From NCBI RefSeq assembly GCF_023715785.1, contig NZ_JAMBOX010000017.1:1-64000 (forward strand): DNA of 64,000 bases, in the 5' to 3' direction. Of the stretch, positions 43,095 to 52,271 are shown piece after piece. Under the pieces are notes generated by a model. That model ran no database searches and was not told the origin of the DNA. It saw only the letters and a list, made by a program, of their open reading frames with translations. Both the position numbers and the translations under genes were made by a program. This DNA is from Neobacillus niacini. GTDB taxonomy: Bacteria; Bacillota; Bacilli; Bacillales; Cytobacillaceae. Within the stretch, counting starts at the first letter, position 1. Every line of letters starts with the position of its first letter.

Positions 43095-43697
43095 ATGAAA
43101 AAAATCTATCTTATTTGCAGTCTTGCCGTTTTTATCGGGGTTGCAGCCGGAATCTCATTTTTTCTTATACGCGATGCAAACACAGCAATACCAGGAGATA
43201 TTACATTAATTAATCAAAATGGCGAACAATATAAGTTTGGCAAGGATAACACAAAATTAAAATTAATCGAATTTATGTACACCCATTGCCCTGACGTTTG
43301 CCCGACTACAACAATTAAGATGGTTGAGTTAAGAAAGGACTTGGAAAAAGCCGGTGTCTTTGGCAAGGATATTGAATTTATCACGATAACCATTGATCCT
43401 TATCGTGATACTCCTGAGATTTTGAAAAGATATATGAAGGATTTCGGAATAAAGAGCAGCAATTCTTGGTTATTCCTGACCGGCGATAAACAAAACATAA
43501 AAACAGAACAGCAAAAAATTCGGAAGATTGGCGAAGCAATGCAATTTCAATACAAGGATCCCGGGAACGGCCAATTTGTCCATACAACCTTCACCTATCT
43601 TATCGATGAAAATAATAAATTTGTCAAAAAGTTTCCGATGGGGGAAGATTTTAATAAAAAAGAAGTTTACGACACAATCTTGGATGAAATTAGGTAA
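43095..43697 (+). CDS. SCO1/SenC-family copper chaperone or thiol protein
   Basis: The protein has 200 residues from ATG 43095 behind TAGGAGGGG; the longer frame to 43071 is unsupported. It has an N-terminal membrane anchor (4-25) and a thioredoxin fold facing outside. Cys65 and Cys69 (HCPDVCPTT) and His163 (GQFVHTTFTYLI) are the Sco metal ligands. It delivers copper to the CuA site of cytochrome oxidase or keeps its thiols reduced. No oxidase genes adjoin it. B. subtilis YpmQ is the counterpart. A cupredoxin gene lies 9 kb away. Confidence 0.88.
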   Translation: MKKIYLICSLAVFIGVAAGISFFLIRDANTAIPGDITLINQNGEQYKFGKDNTKLKLIEFMYTHCPDVCPTTTIKMVELRKDLEKAGVFGKDIEFITITIDPYRDTPEILKRYMKDFGIKSSNSWLFLTGDKQNIKTEQQKIRKIGEAMQFQYKDPGNGQFVHTTFTYLIDENNKFVKKFPMGEDFNKKEVYDTILDEIR

Positions 43698-43701
43698 TAA
43701 G

Positions 43702-43734
43702 AAAAGCGATTAGTCCTTGGAGTAATCGCTTTTT
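43702..43734 (+). terminator. Terminator of the SCO gene
   Basis: Stem AAAAGCGATTA/TAATCGCTTTTT with a ten-base loop. It could also serve the oppositely transcribed 44-residue gene that follows. Confidence 0.85.
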
Positions 43735-43750
43735 ATTCCAATTTTCCGAT

Positions 43751-43885
43751 TTAATTCACGGATGAATGAAGTTTTTTTATTTGTTGTAATGATAAATGGT
43801 AATTGGACTTTGGTTTGGTTAGACTCGCTTTTATTCCTGCCTTTTTTAACTTGTTAACGAGTTCGGCAAGCTGTTTTTTGGCCAC
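43751..43885 (-). CDS. 44-residue basic protein
   Basis: GTG 43885 follows AGAGGGTGATAT. The frame reads MAKKQLAELVNKLKKAGIKA then SLTKPKSNYHLSLQQIKKLH and SSVN. It is lysine-rich and helical, of unknown family. The good ribosome site and convergent terminator support it being a gene. Confidence 0.55.
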   Translation of the reverse strand: MAKKQLAELVNKLKKAGIKASLTKPKSNYHLSLQQIKKLHSSVN

Positions 43886-44060
43886 GTATATCACCCTCTT
43901 TAAGCTAATTTTACAACAAAATTATGAATAAAGTGTGAAAACGCAAAAAAAATTTTAGAAAATTTTTCATGTTATCTAGTGTTCCCCTTGAAAAATTCGC
44001 TCTTTCCTCTATTTAATGATATAATTTAAGGCAATATGTTTTTGGAGGAATGCTAGTTAT

Positions 44061-45680
44061 ATGATCACTGTAAGTAATGTTAGTTTAAGATATGGAGACC
44101 GTAAACTGTTTGAAGATGTAAATATCAAGTTTACACCAGGGAACTGCTATGGTCTGATTGGCGCTAACGGGGCGGGTAAATCCACATTTCTAAAAATTCT
44201 CTCTGGGGAAATAGAAGCGCAATCCGGAACCGTACAGATGGGTCCTAATGAACGAATGGCTGTTTTAAAACAGAACCATTTTGAATACGAAGAGCATGAA
44301 GTATTAAAGACAGTCATAATGGGGCATACAAGACTGTATCAAGTGATGCAGGAAAAGGATGCCATCTATATGAAAGAAAACTTCACCGATGAAGACGGGA
44401 TGAAGGCAGCCGAACTTGAAGGTGAATTTGCCGAATTAAATGGATGGGAAGCTGAATCGGAAGCGGCCATCCTCTTAAAAGGACTAGGCGTTGGCGAAGA
44501 ACTTCACGACAAAAAAATGGCAGAATTAAGCGGATCCGAGAAAGTGAAAGTATTGCTTGCTCAAGCATTATTCGGCAAACCAGATGTCCTGCTTCTTGAC
44601 GAGCCAACCAACCACCTCGACATCAAAGCGATTCAGTGGCTCGAGGAATTTTTAATAAACTTTGAAAATACGGTCATCGTGGTGTCCCACGACCGTCATT
44701 TCTTAAACAAGGTTTGTACCCATATCGCAGATTTGGATTTTGGAAAAATTCAAATTTATGTCGGCAACTACGACTTTTGGTATGAATCCAGCCAGTTAGC
44801 CTTAAAAATGGCCCAGGACGCCAACAAGAAAAAGGAAGAAAAAATAAAAGAATTGCAAAGCTTTATAGCTCGATTTAGTGCCAATGCTTCAAAATCAAAG
44901 CAGGCAACATCCAGGAAAAAGCTGTTGGATAAAATTTCTTTAGATGATATCAAACCATCTTCTAGACGTTATCCATATGTCGGATTTACACCCGACCGCG
45001 AAATCGGAAATGACTTATTGAGAGTAGATGGATTGACGAAAACGATTGATGGCATAAAAGTGCTGGATAATTTAAGCTTCATCATGAACAAAGGGGATAA
45101 AATTGCCCTTGTTGGAACCAACGAACTAGCCAAAACTACTCTTTTTAAAATCCTAATGGGTGAGTTAGAAGCGGACAGCGGGAGCTTTAAATGGGGAATT
45201 ACTACCTCGCAGGCCTATTTCCCAAAGGACAACTCTGAGTTTTTCGAAAACTGCGAGTTAAATCTAGTCGACTGGCTCCGGCAATTTTCACCGAAGGATG
45301 ACAGCGAGAGCTTCCTGCGCGGCTTTTTAGGAAGAATGCTGTTCTCTGGAGAAGAAGTGTTAAAGAAAGCCAGTGTTTTGTCTGGAGGCGAAAAGGTGCG
45401 TTGCATGCTTTCCAAAATGATGTTGAGCGGCGCCAATGTGTTGCTTCTAGATGAACCGACCAACCATTTGGATTTGGAATCCATCACCGCCCTTAACAAT
45501 GGGTTAATTAACTTTAAAGGCTCGATGCTTTTTTCATCTCACGATCACCAGTTCATCCAAACCATTGCCAACCGGATTATTGAACTGACGCCAAACGGCC
45601 TGGTTGATAAACAAATGACTTATGATGAATACCTGGAAAATGCGGAGATCCAAAAGCAAGTAGCAGAAATGTATAGCTAA
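44061..45680 (+). CDS. ykpA: ABC-F ATPase, YkpA/YbiT subfamily
   Basis: The 539-residue protein has two ATPase domains and no membrane segments. The first has Walker A GANGAGKST, signature LSGSEKVKVL and DEPTNHLD. The second has Walker A-like GTNELAKTT, signature LSGGEKVRCM and again DEPTNHLD. The linker between them (about 245-310, lysine-rich) is the P-site tRNA interaction motif. ABC-F proteins act on the ribosome to relieve stalls. The altered second P-loop (NELAK for NGxGK) may be a family trait or a change in function. Length matches YkpA (540). Start ATG follows GGAGGAATG. It is monocistronic. Confidence 0.85.
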   Translation: MITVSNVSLRYGDRKLFEDVNIKFTPGNCYGLIGANGAGKSTFLKILSGEIEAQSGTVQMGPNERMAVLKQNHFEYEEHEVLKTVIMGHTRLYQVMQEKDAIYMKENFTDEDGMKAAELEGEFAELNGWEAESEAAILLKGLGVGEELHDKKMAELSGSEKVKVLLAQALFGKPDVLLLDEPTNHLDIKAIQWLEEFLINFENTVIVVSHDRHFLNKVCTHIADLDFGKIQIYVGNYDFWYESSQLALKMAQDANKKKEEKIKELQSFIARFSANASKSKQATSRKKLLDKISLDDIKPSSRRYPYVGFTPDREIGNDLLRVDGLTKTIDGIKVLDNLSFIMNKGDKIALVGTNELAKTTLFKILMGELEADSGSFKWGITTSQAYFPKDNSEFFENCELNLVDWLRQFSPKDDSESFLRGFLGRMLFSGEEVLKKASVLSGGEKVRCMLSKMMLSGANVLLLDEPTNHLDLESITALNNGLINFKGSMLFSSHDHQFIQTIANRIIELTPNGLVDKQMTYDEYLENAEIQKQVAEMYS

Positions 45681-45686
45681 ATTCTG

Positions 45687-45713
45687 ACGGGCACCAATAG
45701 AATTGGTGCCCGT
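45687..45713 (+). terminator. Terminator of ykpA
   Basis: The perfect 12-bp stem ACGGGCACCAAT/ATTGGTGCCCGT has a three-base loop and is followed by TCTCTGTTT. The T-tract is moderate. Confidence 0.75.
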
Positions 45714-45720
45714 TCTCTGT

Positions 45721-45861
45721 TTAAAATATCTTCGTCTTTTTTCTTGAAGACGGTTCCATTCTTGAACCGGTTTCTGATGTTGTTGTGCCCTGCCCTTCCA
45801 CTTGCGGAGAATTTAATCCTATCGTAGATGGATCTGCCTTCTTTTTTCTGCGTTTACTCAA
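45721..45861 (-). CDS. 46-residue basic protein, possibly spore-related
   Basis: TTG 45861 follows GGGAGGTGTTTAA. The frame reads MSKRRKKKADPSTIGLNSPQ then VEGQGTTTSETGSRMEPSSR and KKTKIF. Basic ends around a GQGTT-rich core recall minor small acid-soluble spore proteins such as SspO, but it is not a clear match. Confidence 0.55.
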   Translation of the reverse strand: MSKRRKKKADPSTIGLNSPQVEGQGTTTSETGSRMEPSSRKKTKIF

Positions 45862-45961
45862 TTTAAACACCTCCCATCTTAGCTTTTGAAACCTAAAAGA
45901 CGCTTATTCAGAATAATGACAGTAAATTTAGGCATGATAATCTACAGGAGGAGGTGTTTGT

Positions 45962-46204
45962 ATGGCTAAGGTTGGAGTAGAACAATCTCTTACAAATGTT
46001 CAACAGGCATTGCGGGAAAAGGGGTACGACGTAGTGGAATTAAAACAGCAATCAGATGTGCAAAATGTTGATTGCTGCGTTATAACCGGTCTTGATTCAA
46101 ATGTAATGGGCATCCATGATACCGTCACGAAAGCTCCGGTAATAGAGGCGAACGGCATGTCTGCAGATGAAGTATGCCGGGAAGTGGAAAGCAGACTTCA
46201 ATAA
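45962..46204 (+). CDS. ykuS: YkuS-family protein (UPF0180)
   Basis: The 80-residue protein starts behind AGGAGGAGG. MAKVGVEQSLTNVQQALREK, GYDVV... and DCCVITGLDSNVMGI are the YkuS signature, with a conserved CC pair. The family is common in spore formers and has no known role. Confidence 0.88.
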   Translation: MAKVGVEQSLTNVQQALREKGYDVVELKQQSDVQNVDCCVITGLDSNVMGIHDTVTKAPVIEANGMSADEVCREVESRLQ

Positions 46205-46212
46205 CTTTTTCG

Positions 46213-46244
46213 AAAGACTAAAGGATTCACTTTAGTCTTTTTTT
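46213..46244. terminator. Convergent terminator after ykuS
   Basis: Stem AAAGACTAAAG/CTTTAGTCTTT is followed by TTTTGCG. It overlaps the end of the oppositely transcribed neighbour. Confidence 0.85.
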
Positions 46245-46642
46245 GCGTTAATGTTAACCTTAGGTCCTTTCTCGTGTGTTTGCTGCTCTCTCTTCTCTAC
46301 CTTTGACTTTTTACTCTTTTCGTCCTCCGCAAGACTTGGTGTAAACTCACTTCCATAGGTAGCCCCGATATTTAATTTCCCCTTAAGCTCCTTAATTCCC
46401 AGTTGTCCTAGATTATTGTTAAGCTCATATTTATCAAGAATAATTTTTTCAATATTTATTTTTTCAATGATAATCGGGGGATCATTTGTTTTCTTGGCTT
46501 TGTCCGGTTTGGCTTGTTCTTGCAGCACGCAAACCAATTTTTCTAATTCGGCAATATTTTTCTCTAAAGAAAGCAATCTTTTTTGCCATTCCACTTTTGT
46601 CTCAGTTTTTCGGAATATATGGAATAAGAAGTTTAATGCCAT
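46232..46642 (-). CDS. Coiled-coil protein, GerPC-like pattern
   Basis: The 136-residue protein has a leucine-zipper-like coil (about 20-45, SLEKNIAELEKLVCVLQEQA). This is followed by IIIEKINIEKIILDKYELNN, GIKELKGKLNIGATYG and a Lys/Glu-rich tail. The IEKL-x-IEELKGxLNIG pattern with an N-terminal coil occurs in the spore germination protein GerPC. Similarity is limited, so the assignment is tentative. It lies near an Hsp20-like gene, another spore-type family. Confidence 0.5.
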   Translation of the reverse strand: MALNFLFHIFRKTETKVEWQKRLLSLEKNIAELEKLVCVLQEQAKPDKAKKTNDPPIIIEKINIEKIILDKYELNNNLGQLGIKELKGKLNIGATYGSEFTPSLAEDEKSKKSKVEKREQQTHEKGPKVNINAKKD

Positions 46643-46733
46643 CCGACAAACGCTCCCTTAAGTTTATACCTTATATAAAATATATGGGCATAAACGATTA
46701 TCATGTCCACTAATTATAGTATGGACTTTGAAG

Positions 46734-47210
46734 TCATTCAATTGGAATAACGTCGCCGACCTGGGTCGTCCGCCGGTAACTGACAATTAACAGCCCATTC
46801 CAAAACTTTGCCCCTATATCACCAGGGTTCACTGAATCAGGAAGCTGTATTTGACGATGAAACTCCCCGGAAAACCGTTCCGAATAGGAAATTGTTAAAT
46901 TGGGTTGAAATGGCATGGCCTTTCCTTTAACAGTCAGAATATTATTGCTAATTCCCAATTCAATATTTTCTTTCATAATCCCTGGAAGTTCAATAATCAC
47001 GACCACATCTTCACTGCCTTCCAATATTTCATAATTCGGGAATGATTGATGTCTTTGCGCTTCCATACCCATTTGCTGATTGGCGGGGGGCATTTTCATT
47101 TGCTGGTCATTCATAAATTGCTTGGCGAATTCCTGGTCGAAAATATTGCCCCAGAAGTCGCCGCCCTGCATATTTTTGGCAAGATCCAGCCATTGCTTTA
47201 ATTTTTCCAT
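46734..47210 (-). CDS. Hsp20/alpha-crystallin-family protein (CotM/CotP type)
   Basis: The protein has 158 residues from ATG 47210, seven bases after AGAGGAG; an ATG at 47216 lies on that site. The alpha-crystallin domain spans about 60-158 (EDVVVIIELPGIMKENIELG; ISYSERFSGEFHRQIQLPDS; AKFWNGLLIVSYRR). The N-terminal arm is Met/Gln-rich (NDQQMKMPPANQQMG). Spore-coat or germination Hsp20s in Bacillus (CotM, CotP, GerT) share this style; a spore role is plausible but unproven. The C-terminal IxI-like VIPIE is present. Confidence 0.75.
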   Translation of the reverse strand: MEKLKQWLDLAKNMQGGDFWGNIFDQEFAKQFMNDQQMKMPPANQQMGMEAQRHQSFPNYEILEGSEDVVVIIELPGIMKENIELGISNNILTVKGKAMPFQPNLTISYSERFSGEFHRQIQLPDSVNPGDIGAKFWNGLLIVSYRRTTQVGDVIPIE

Positions 47211-47341
47211 ATCCATCTCCTCTACCCCCTTTCAAAGCAGCACCTTAATCCATCTTACGAGTCAAACTCAAAAAAAATAATCATTATTTTCCACATCTTG
47301 CCTTATAAAGGCCCCGTTAACTGAACGAGAAAAGTGAACTT

Positions 47342-47365
47342 TCTGCCATTCGGCAGTTTTTTTTA
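47342..47365 (+). terminator. Terminator-like hairpin upstream of modB
   Basis: Stem CTGCC/GGCAG with loop ATTC is followed by eight T. No gene ends here in the plus direction, so it may end a small RNA starting after 47217 or act as an attenuator of modB. A weaker AGAAA/TTTCT stem precedes it. Confidence 0.6.
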
Positions 47366-47463
47366 TTCTTTTACGACGATTCCCCATTCGTTATAATGAG
47401 GTAGAAAGAACATCTTATTAGGATGTTATTGAACAATGCATCATGTTAAAGGAATGAATGTAA

Positions 47464-48126
47464 ATGCACAGTGAATTTTGGCCCCCCATTCTATTGTCGC
47501 TCAAGGTGGCTTCCATTTCGGCTGCGATTGTATTAGTTTTGGGAATTTTGGCAAGTAGGCTGCTAGCCTTTAGGCGATTTAGGGGAAAAATGGTATTGGA
47601 AACCTTTTTATTAATGCCTCTAGTGTTGCCGCCGACTGTTATCGGGTTTTTATTAATATACTTTTTTGGCAAAAATAGTCCGATCGGTTCATTTTTTGAA
47701 GGTTTATTTGCGCGGTCGATTATTTTTACTCCGTTGGCTGCCGTAATCGCCTCAACAATCGTTGCGTTCCCTTTAATGTACCAAACTGTTAAAACAGGCT
47801 TTCAATCTGTCGATAAGGACATTGAAGAGGCGGCAAGGGTGGACGGGGCGAATGAGCTACATGTGTTTTTTCAGATTACCCTTCCATTATCTGTTAAATC
47901 AATTATTACCGGGTTAATCCTCAGCTTTGCCCGGGCATTGGGAGAATTCGGGGCAACGCTGATGTTTGCGGGGAATATACCCGGCAAGACCCAAACGGCG
48001 CCTACCGCGATATATATCGCTATGGAATCGGGGAATATGGAATTGGCCTGGCTGTTGGTCCTCTCTATGATTCTCATATCCTTTCTCATGTTATTTACGA
48101 CTAATCTACCGCAAAAAAAGCCATGA
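47464..48126 (+). CDS. modB: Molybdate ABC transporter permease ModB
   Basis: The 220-residue protein has five to six helices. The EAA motif (EEAARVDGANELHVFFQITL) and the ModB-specific ARALGEFGATLMFAGNIPGK motif near residue 155 identify it. It needs a periplasmic-type binding protein and an ATPase, but neither modA nor modC adjoins it. The start ATG has a weak site (AAAGGAATG). Molybdate would supply the cofactor of the formate dehydrogenase in this window. Confidence 0.85.
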   Translation: MHSEFWPPILLSLKVASISAAIVLVLGILASRLLAFRRFRGKMVLETFLLMPLVLPPTVIGFLLIYFFGKNSPIGSFFEGLFARSIIFTPLAAVIASTIVAFPLMYQTVKTGFQSVDKDIEEAARVDGANELHVFFQITLPLSVKSIITGLILSFARALGEFGATLMFAGNIPGKTQTAPTAIYIAMESGNMELAWLLVLSMILISFLMLFTTNLPQKKP

Positions 48127-48145
48127 AAGGCAATCCTTCCATGGC
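48120..48145. terminator. Convergent terminator between modB and the carboxypeptidase gene
   Basis: Stem GCCATGAAAGG/CCTTCCATGGC with a CAAT loop spans the modB stop. It is followed by T7 on the minus strand and a T-tract on the plus strand. Confidence 0.85.
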
Positions 48146-49321
48146 TCATACTTTTTTAGCAAATTTTCTTCCGGCAGTTATGATGATTAGGGCAGCGCCA
48201 ATAATTAATACTCCATAAACAGAGTTTACAGCATCTAGTCCTTGTTTTTGTTCTTCCTTTTCTATCTTCTTTTTACCCTCACTTAGTTGAGAAACTGATG
48301 CATGTTCTGTCTCTTTTTTAGACATCAATTGGACTGATTGAAGCAACTGGCCATTATGATTTTCAATTGTTAACAAGCCGGAGTCATTTACCTTTTTAAC
48401 CGTCCCAGCTAAATCCTCCGTAATCACGGTGTCCTGTTTCGGAAAAAATTCCTCTTGTTCGCTTGTAAACGTCTCATTTCGGTTTAATATTGAGTGTTGA
48501 TAGCCGCTAAAACCATAATCAAACAGAACAGCTGTATCCCTATATTTATCCTGTTTCTGCTCCGATTTCAGAACAACGGCAGTTAATTTTATTTTGCCGT
48601 TATCAGCTGTAGTTGCCAATGTTTGTTTAGATTGTGACGTATAACCAGTTTTTCCGCCGATAATTCCGGAGTAAGGAAATTCTCCTTTTAGCATCGCATG
48701 ATGGGTCAAAATATTAGTCTTCCACGATTGTCCTTCCCACCAAAGTTTCTTGGTTCCGTAAATCTCTGCAAAAATCGGATTTTTCATCGCATAATTTGTA
48801 ATAACCGCCATATCCAAGGCAGTTGTATAATGATTTTCGTCATGCAAACCACTTGGATTCATGAAATGTGTATTTTGAACACCGACCTTTGTCTTCAGGT
48901 AATCATTTATTTTGGCCGAAAATGCTTCAACACTTCCATCAAGATGCTCGGCGATGGCAACAGCCGCATCATTTCCGGAATTAACGAGCATTCCCTGAAC
49001 CAGCATCTTCAAGGGCAGCTGCTCCCCTTCCACCAAATAAACTCTTGTTCCATCCTGACGCACGGCGTTTCCACTAACAACAGCCACACTGTCCAGGTCC
49101 CCTTTTTCAATTGCATAGATGGCCGTCGCTATTTTTGTCAGGCTCGCGGGATACATTTTTACATCGGCGTTTTTATTATAAAGAACGGCATTTGTTTCCG
49201 TATCCAGAAGGCATGCTGCCTCGCTTATTACCTCAGGCTGAGGCTGTTCCTCAGCATATACATTCGCTTGATAGGACCAAAACATGACAAAAGCTATAAA
49301 AAATGCGCTAATCTTTGACAA
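48146..49321 (-). CDS. D-alanyl-D-alanine carboxypeptidase, S11 family
   Basis: The 391-residue protein probably starts at TTG 49321, six bases after AAGGGTG; GTG 49330 overlaps that site. A signal peptide ends about AYA-like NVYA-EEQ. The three active-site motifs are intact: ASLTKIA (Ser62-Lys, numbered with the GTG start), SGN near 120 and KTG near 227. It trims the last D-Ala from peptidoglycan peptides. The C-terminal membrane segment (VYGVLIIGAALIIITAGRKF) differs from the amphipathic anchor of most PBP5 types, as in DacF-like enzymes. Confidence 0.87.
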   Translation of the reverse strand: MSKISAFFIAFVMFWSYQANVYAEEQPQPEVISEAACLLDTETNAVLYNKNADVKMYPASLTKIATAIYAIEKGDLDSVAVVSGNAVRQDGTRVYLVEGEQLPLKMLVQGMLVNSGNDAAVAIAEHLDGSVEAFSAKINDYLKTKVGVQNTHFMNPSGLHDENHYTTALDMAVITNYAMKNPIFAEIYGTKKLWWEGQSWKTNILTHHAMLKGEFPYSGIIGGKTGYTSQSKQTLATTADNGKIKLTAVVLKSEQKQDKYRDTAVLFDYGFSGYQHSILNRNETFTSEQEEFFPKQDTVITEDLAGTVKKVNDSGLLTIENHNGQLLQSVQLMSKKETEHASVSQLSEGKKKIEKEEQKQGLDAVNSVYGVLIIGAALIIITAGRKFAKKV

Positions 49322-49409
49322 ATGCAACACCCTTACTGATTACTTTTTACCTATTGATTTTAACAGATTATGAATATAAATAAGAGTCTTTTCAGAGAAT
49401 TTCCAATAA

Positions 49410-49442
49410 AAAAACTGGTTGGCATTGTTTCCACCAGTTTTT
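49410..49442 (-). terminator. Terminator of mprF
   Basis: Stem AAAAACTGGT/ACCAGTTTTT is followed on the minus strand by T7, five bases past the mprF stop. Confidence 0.85.
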
Positions 49443-49447
49443 ATTAT

Positions 49448-51979
49448 CTATGTCCTTCTTTTAGAAATCAACAGGGAAATTTGGGCCATTATGATTGGTA
49501 ATGAAGATTTTCTGCGATAGGCCATATATTTCGGTGCCCAAAAATCCGTATATTTTTCTTTGTATTTTCTAAGACCTTGAAAATGGTAAAGAAAGTGACC
49601 ATACAGAAAAATTTGAGCGGCGATTTTTTCACTTAAAAATGCGAACCTTGAAACACCGACATTCGAAAGCGGAGCCATCCCCAAATTAAACCGTTTGTAT
49701 TCTTTGTCCTTTGCCCATTCCATCAATGACAGAAATAAAAAATCGACCGTTCCGGGTGGAGCCTCTGTTCGGAACCTCATTAAATCAATGGATAGGGATT
49801 GAAATTGATCATAGACATGCATGATGCTCATAAATCCGATTATCCTTTTGTCAGCATCCCTAACGAGTGCGATTGGCGCTTTATTCAAATACCCTTCATC
49901 GAAGAAACCAAGCGAAAATCCTTTCTCTCTTCGTCCCTTAAGCCAATCATCGGAAATTTCTTGCAACTCGCATAATAATGCTTTGGAATGTGGAGGATCC
50001 ACTATTTCAAAGATAAAGTGTTCCCGGGCAAATTTATTTTTTACGGCACGAAAGCTTTTCATTTTATTGCCCGCGAGCGAGAATGAATTTAAATCAACAA
50101 TTGCTTCCTCCCCAAGTTTAAAGAAAGCAAATCCGTGGTTGTGCAGATGCGGCAGCATCTCGTCCCCAACTTGATAAAATACAAGAGTGTAACCGTACAA
50201 GTCCGCAATTTCTTGAAATTCTTCAATGGCTTCTGAAATGTCACTTCTTTCCCCGATCGGTTCCCCTAATATGACCAGTTTATCGGCATATTTTTGAAAT
50301 GAGATTAAAATCGTTTTATTTTTGTTCCAAAAAATATATTTATCATGCAGGAAAATTAAATGGGACAATACATTTCCTCTATATTTGGCTAAATGCCCAC
50401 TGATTTCTCTTTCATGTTCCCGAGAAGCTTCGAGTTTCCACTTTTTAGGCAAGCTGATTAAATAGCCAAATACCAGGATTAACAATGCAATAATTAACCC
50501 GATAAAGGCACTTTTAAATAAATCAAGATAATCAACGATCACATAGGGCAACATTTTAGCCGGGATGGCGAATTTCGCATCCGGCAAATTTAAGTAGCCT
50601 ATAATAAGGTACATGGAGGTAATAATCAGAATAATGGTGATATCGAATATCGTCTTCCCCCACGTCAATACATAACTCTCACGGTAAAACTGTCCCTTGG
50701 AGAATCGCAGCAGCAGGGCAACAATGATTAAAAAAATCGCCTCTTCATAATCAATCCCTTTAAATATGGAGAAGAGTGCGGCAAGAATAAGTGCCATAAT
50801 CGTTAATTCATAGGATCGTTTTACACTGTATTCAATTCCGCGGGATAATCCGAGCAGCAAAAATCCAGCCGCTACCGAAAGCTGATGGGATACATTGATA
50901 ATTGGAAAGGCCAGGAGCTCCTGAGCCAATTTCAGCCTTGACATGATTCCGGGAACACTGGCCGATAACAGCAAGATTAACCCTGACAGAAACACAAGCA
51001 TTGTCAGAATGACATGGCTTACGCCCTGGATAATCGTCTTGGGCAGATCATTCCAGGACTGATTCCACTTTACCCAATACAGCTTTATAAACAATGCCAA
51101 TCCTACAAAAAACGGTATAACATAGTAGCCAAGCCGGTAAAATAACAGCAAAACCAGAACCTGTTCCTCGGGAACATGCAAGTCCTGCATCCCCCAAATA
51201 AACACCAAGTCGAACGATCCCAAACCGCCAGGAATCATACTGATAATTCCGGCACTTGCGGCAACGATGTACACCGGAAAAAGTTCCCCGATTGAAATCG
51301 AAATCCCCAGCATTTTGGTTAAAAGCCAGATTGCCAGAAACACACAAACCCATTCCAAAAGGGAAACAACAACAAGTTTAATCGTTTCTTCTCCTGAAAT
51401 TAACGGTTTTTGATCTCTGTTTGTTTTAAAAATATGTATGATAAACAATAGCGGAAAATATAAACCAATCCCCAGAACAGCGAAATAGAGCCATCTTGTA
51501 TCCTGAAACAGGGGATTCCCGCGGTAGCATAATATGACAATCCAAGAAAGCAGCGAAATCCCGGTTAAATAATACAAGGAAATGGTCGCAATTAGACTAA
51601 CGAGCCTGCGTTTATCACGCTCGAGCTTATTAAAGAAGTAGGTCCTTAGCATCGCTCCCACTAAACCGCCAAATCCGATCATATTGGAAAAAGAATTGGC
51701 AATAAATGATTGTTCCAAAAGCATCCGTCGAGGAACCTCGCCGCCCAAGCTCCGGACCAGTATTACGTCATAAAATAGCATCGGGAGAACTGCTGAGACT
51801 GTAATCAAGATAAGTAATACCAAACTTATAAAGCTCAGTTGATTCAATTCATTTCTTAACAGCCCTACATCAACGTTTCCGGCGAATTTTTTTATTTCGT
51901 TCGCAGCAAATATTAACAAAAGCAATGGAAAGATAAACTTTAACGCTTTTAAGACCTTATCCTTTTTTATAACCAACAA
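49448..51979 (-). CDS. mprF: Lysylphosphatidylglycerol synthase/flippase MprF
   Basis: The protein has about 843 residues. The start is one of two TTG codons (51979 or 51976) after AGGTGG; the GTG at 51988 lies on the site. About fourteen helices (1-510) form the flippase. The C-terminal GNAT-like DUF2156 domain (about 540-846: YADKLVILGEPIGERSDISE; AVKNKFAREHFIFEIVDPPH; RRKSSLPIIMAQI) transfers lysine or alanine from tRNA to phosphatidylglycerol. It lowers surface charge against cationic peptides. The length matches B. subtilis MprF (856). Confidence 0.9.
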   Translation of the reverse strand: MLVIKKDKVLKALKFIFPLLLLIFAANEIKKFAGNVDVGLLRNELNQLSFISLVLLILITVSAVLPMLFYDVILVRSLGGEVPRRMLLEQSFIANSFSNMIGFGGLVGAMLRTYFFNKLERDKRRLVSLIATISLYYLTGISLLSWIVILCYRGNPLFQDTRWLYFAVLGIGLYFPLLFIIHIFKTNRDQKPLISGEETIKLVVVSLLEWVCVFLAIWLLTKMLGISISIGELFPVYIVAASAGIISMIPGGLGSFDLVFIWGMQDLHVPEEQVLVLLLFYRLGYYVIPFFVGLALFIKLYWVKWNQSWNDLPKTIIQGVSHVILTMLVFLSGLILLLSASVPGIMSRLKLAQELLAFPIINVSHQLSVAAGFLLLGLSRGIEYSVKRSYELTIMALILAALFSIFKGIDYEEAIFLIIVALLLRFSKGQFYRESYVLTWGKTIFDITIILIITSMYLIIGYLNLPDAKFAIPAKMLPYVIVDYLDLFKSAFIGLIIALLILVFGYLISLPKKWKLEASREHEREISGHLAKYRGNVLSHLIFLHDKYIFWNKNKTILISFQKYADKLVILGEPIGERSDISEAIEEFQEIADLYGYTLVFYQVGDEMLPHLHNHGFAFFKLGEEAIVDLNSFSLAGNKMKSFRAVKNKFAREHFIFEIVDPPHSKALLCELQEISDDWLKGRREKGFSLGFFDEGYLNKAPIALVRDADKRIIGFMSIMHVYDQFQSLSIDLMRFRTEAPPGTVDFLFLSLMEWAKDKEYKRFNLGMAPLSNVGVSRFAFLSEKIAAQIFLYGHFLYHFQGLRKYKEKYTDFWAPKYMAYRRKSSLPIIMAQISLLISKRRT

Positions 51980-52271
51980 AACGACCACCTATTTTTTTGA
52001 TTCCTGACTTTACTATAAACGTTTCTACAGGAAATTTAAAGAACTTACCGAATGCCGCCCCTCCAGGGCGAAGACAGAGCGACACTTATGCTTCCCTATC
52101 AGCCAAAGCAAATATCTTCATAAAAGCAGTCCATCCATTATTGTTGACAGTTTGCGACAGCTTCAACCCCCGCCTATTTTCCTATTACAATCAATATTTT
52201 AAAAAGTAGACAAGTTTTCTTACCTAATAGGCATATGTATAAATAGGACAAATAGATATGGAGGGTTTGAA
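51980..52271. other. Intergenic region between mprF and the cupredoxin gene
   Basis: These 290 bases carry the two divergent promoter regions. No further gene or known RNA element was seen. Confidence 0.4.
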
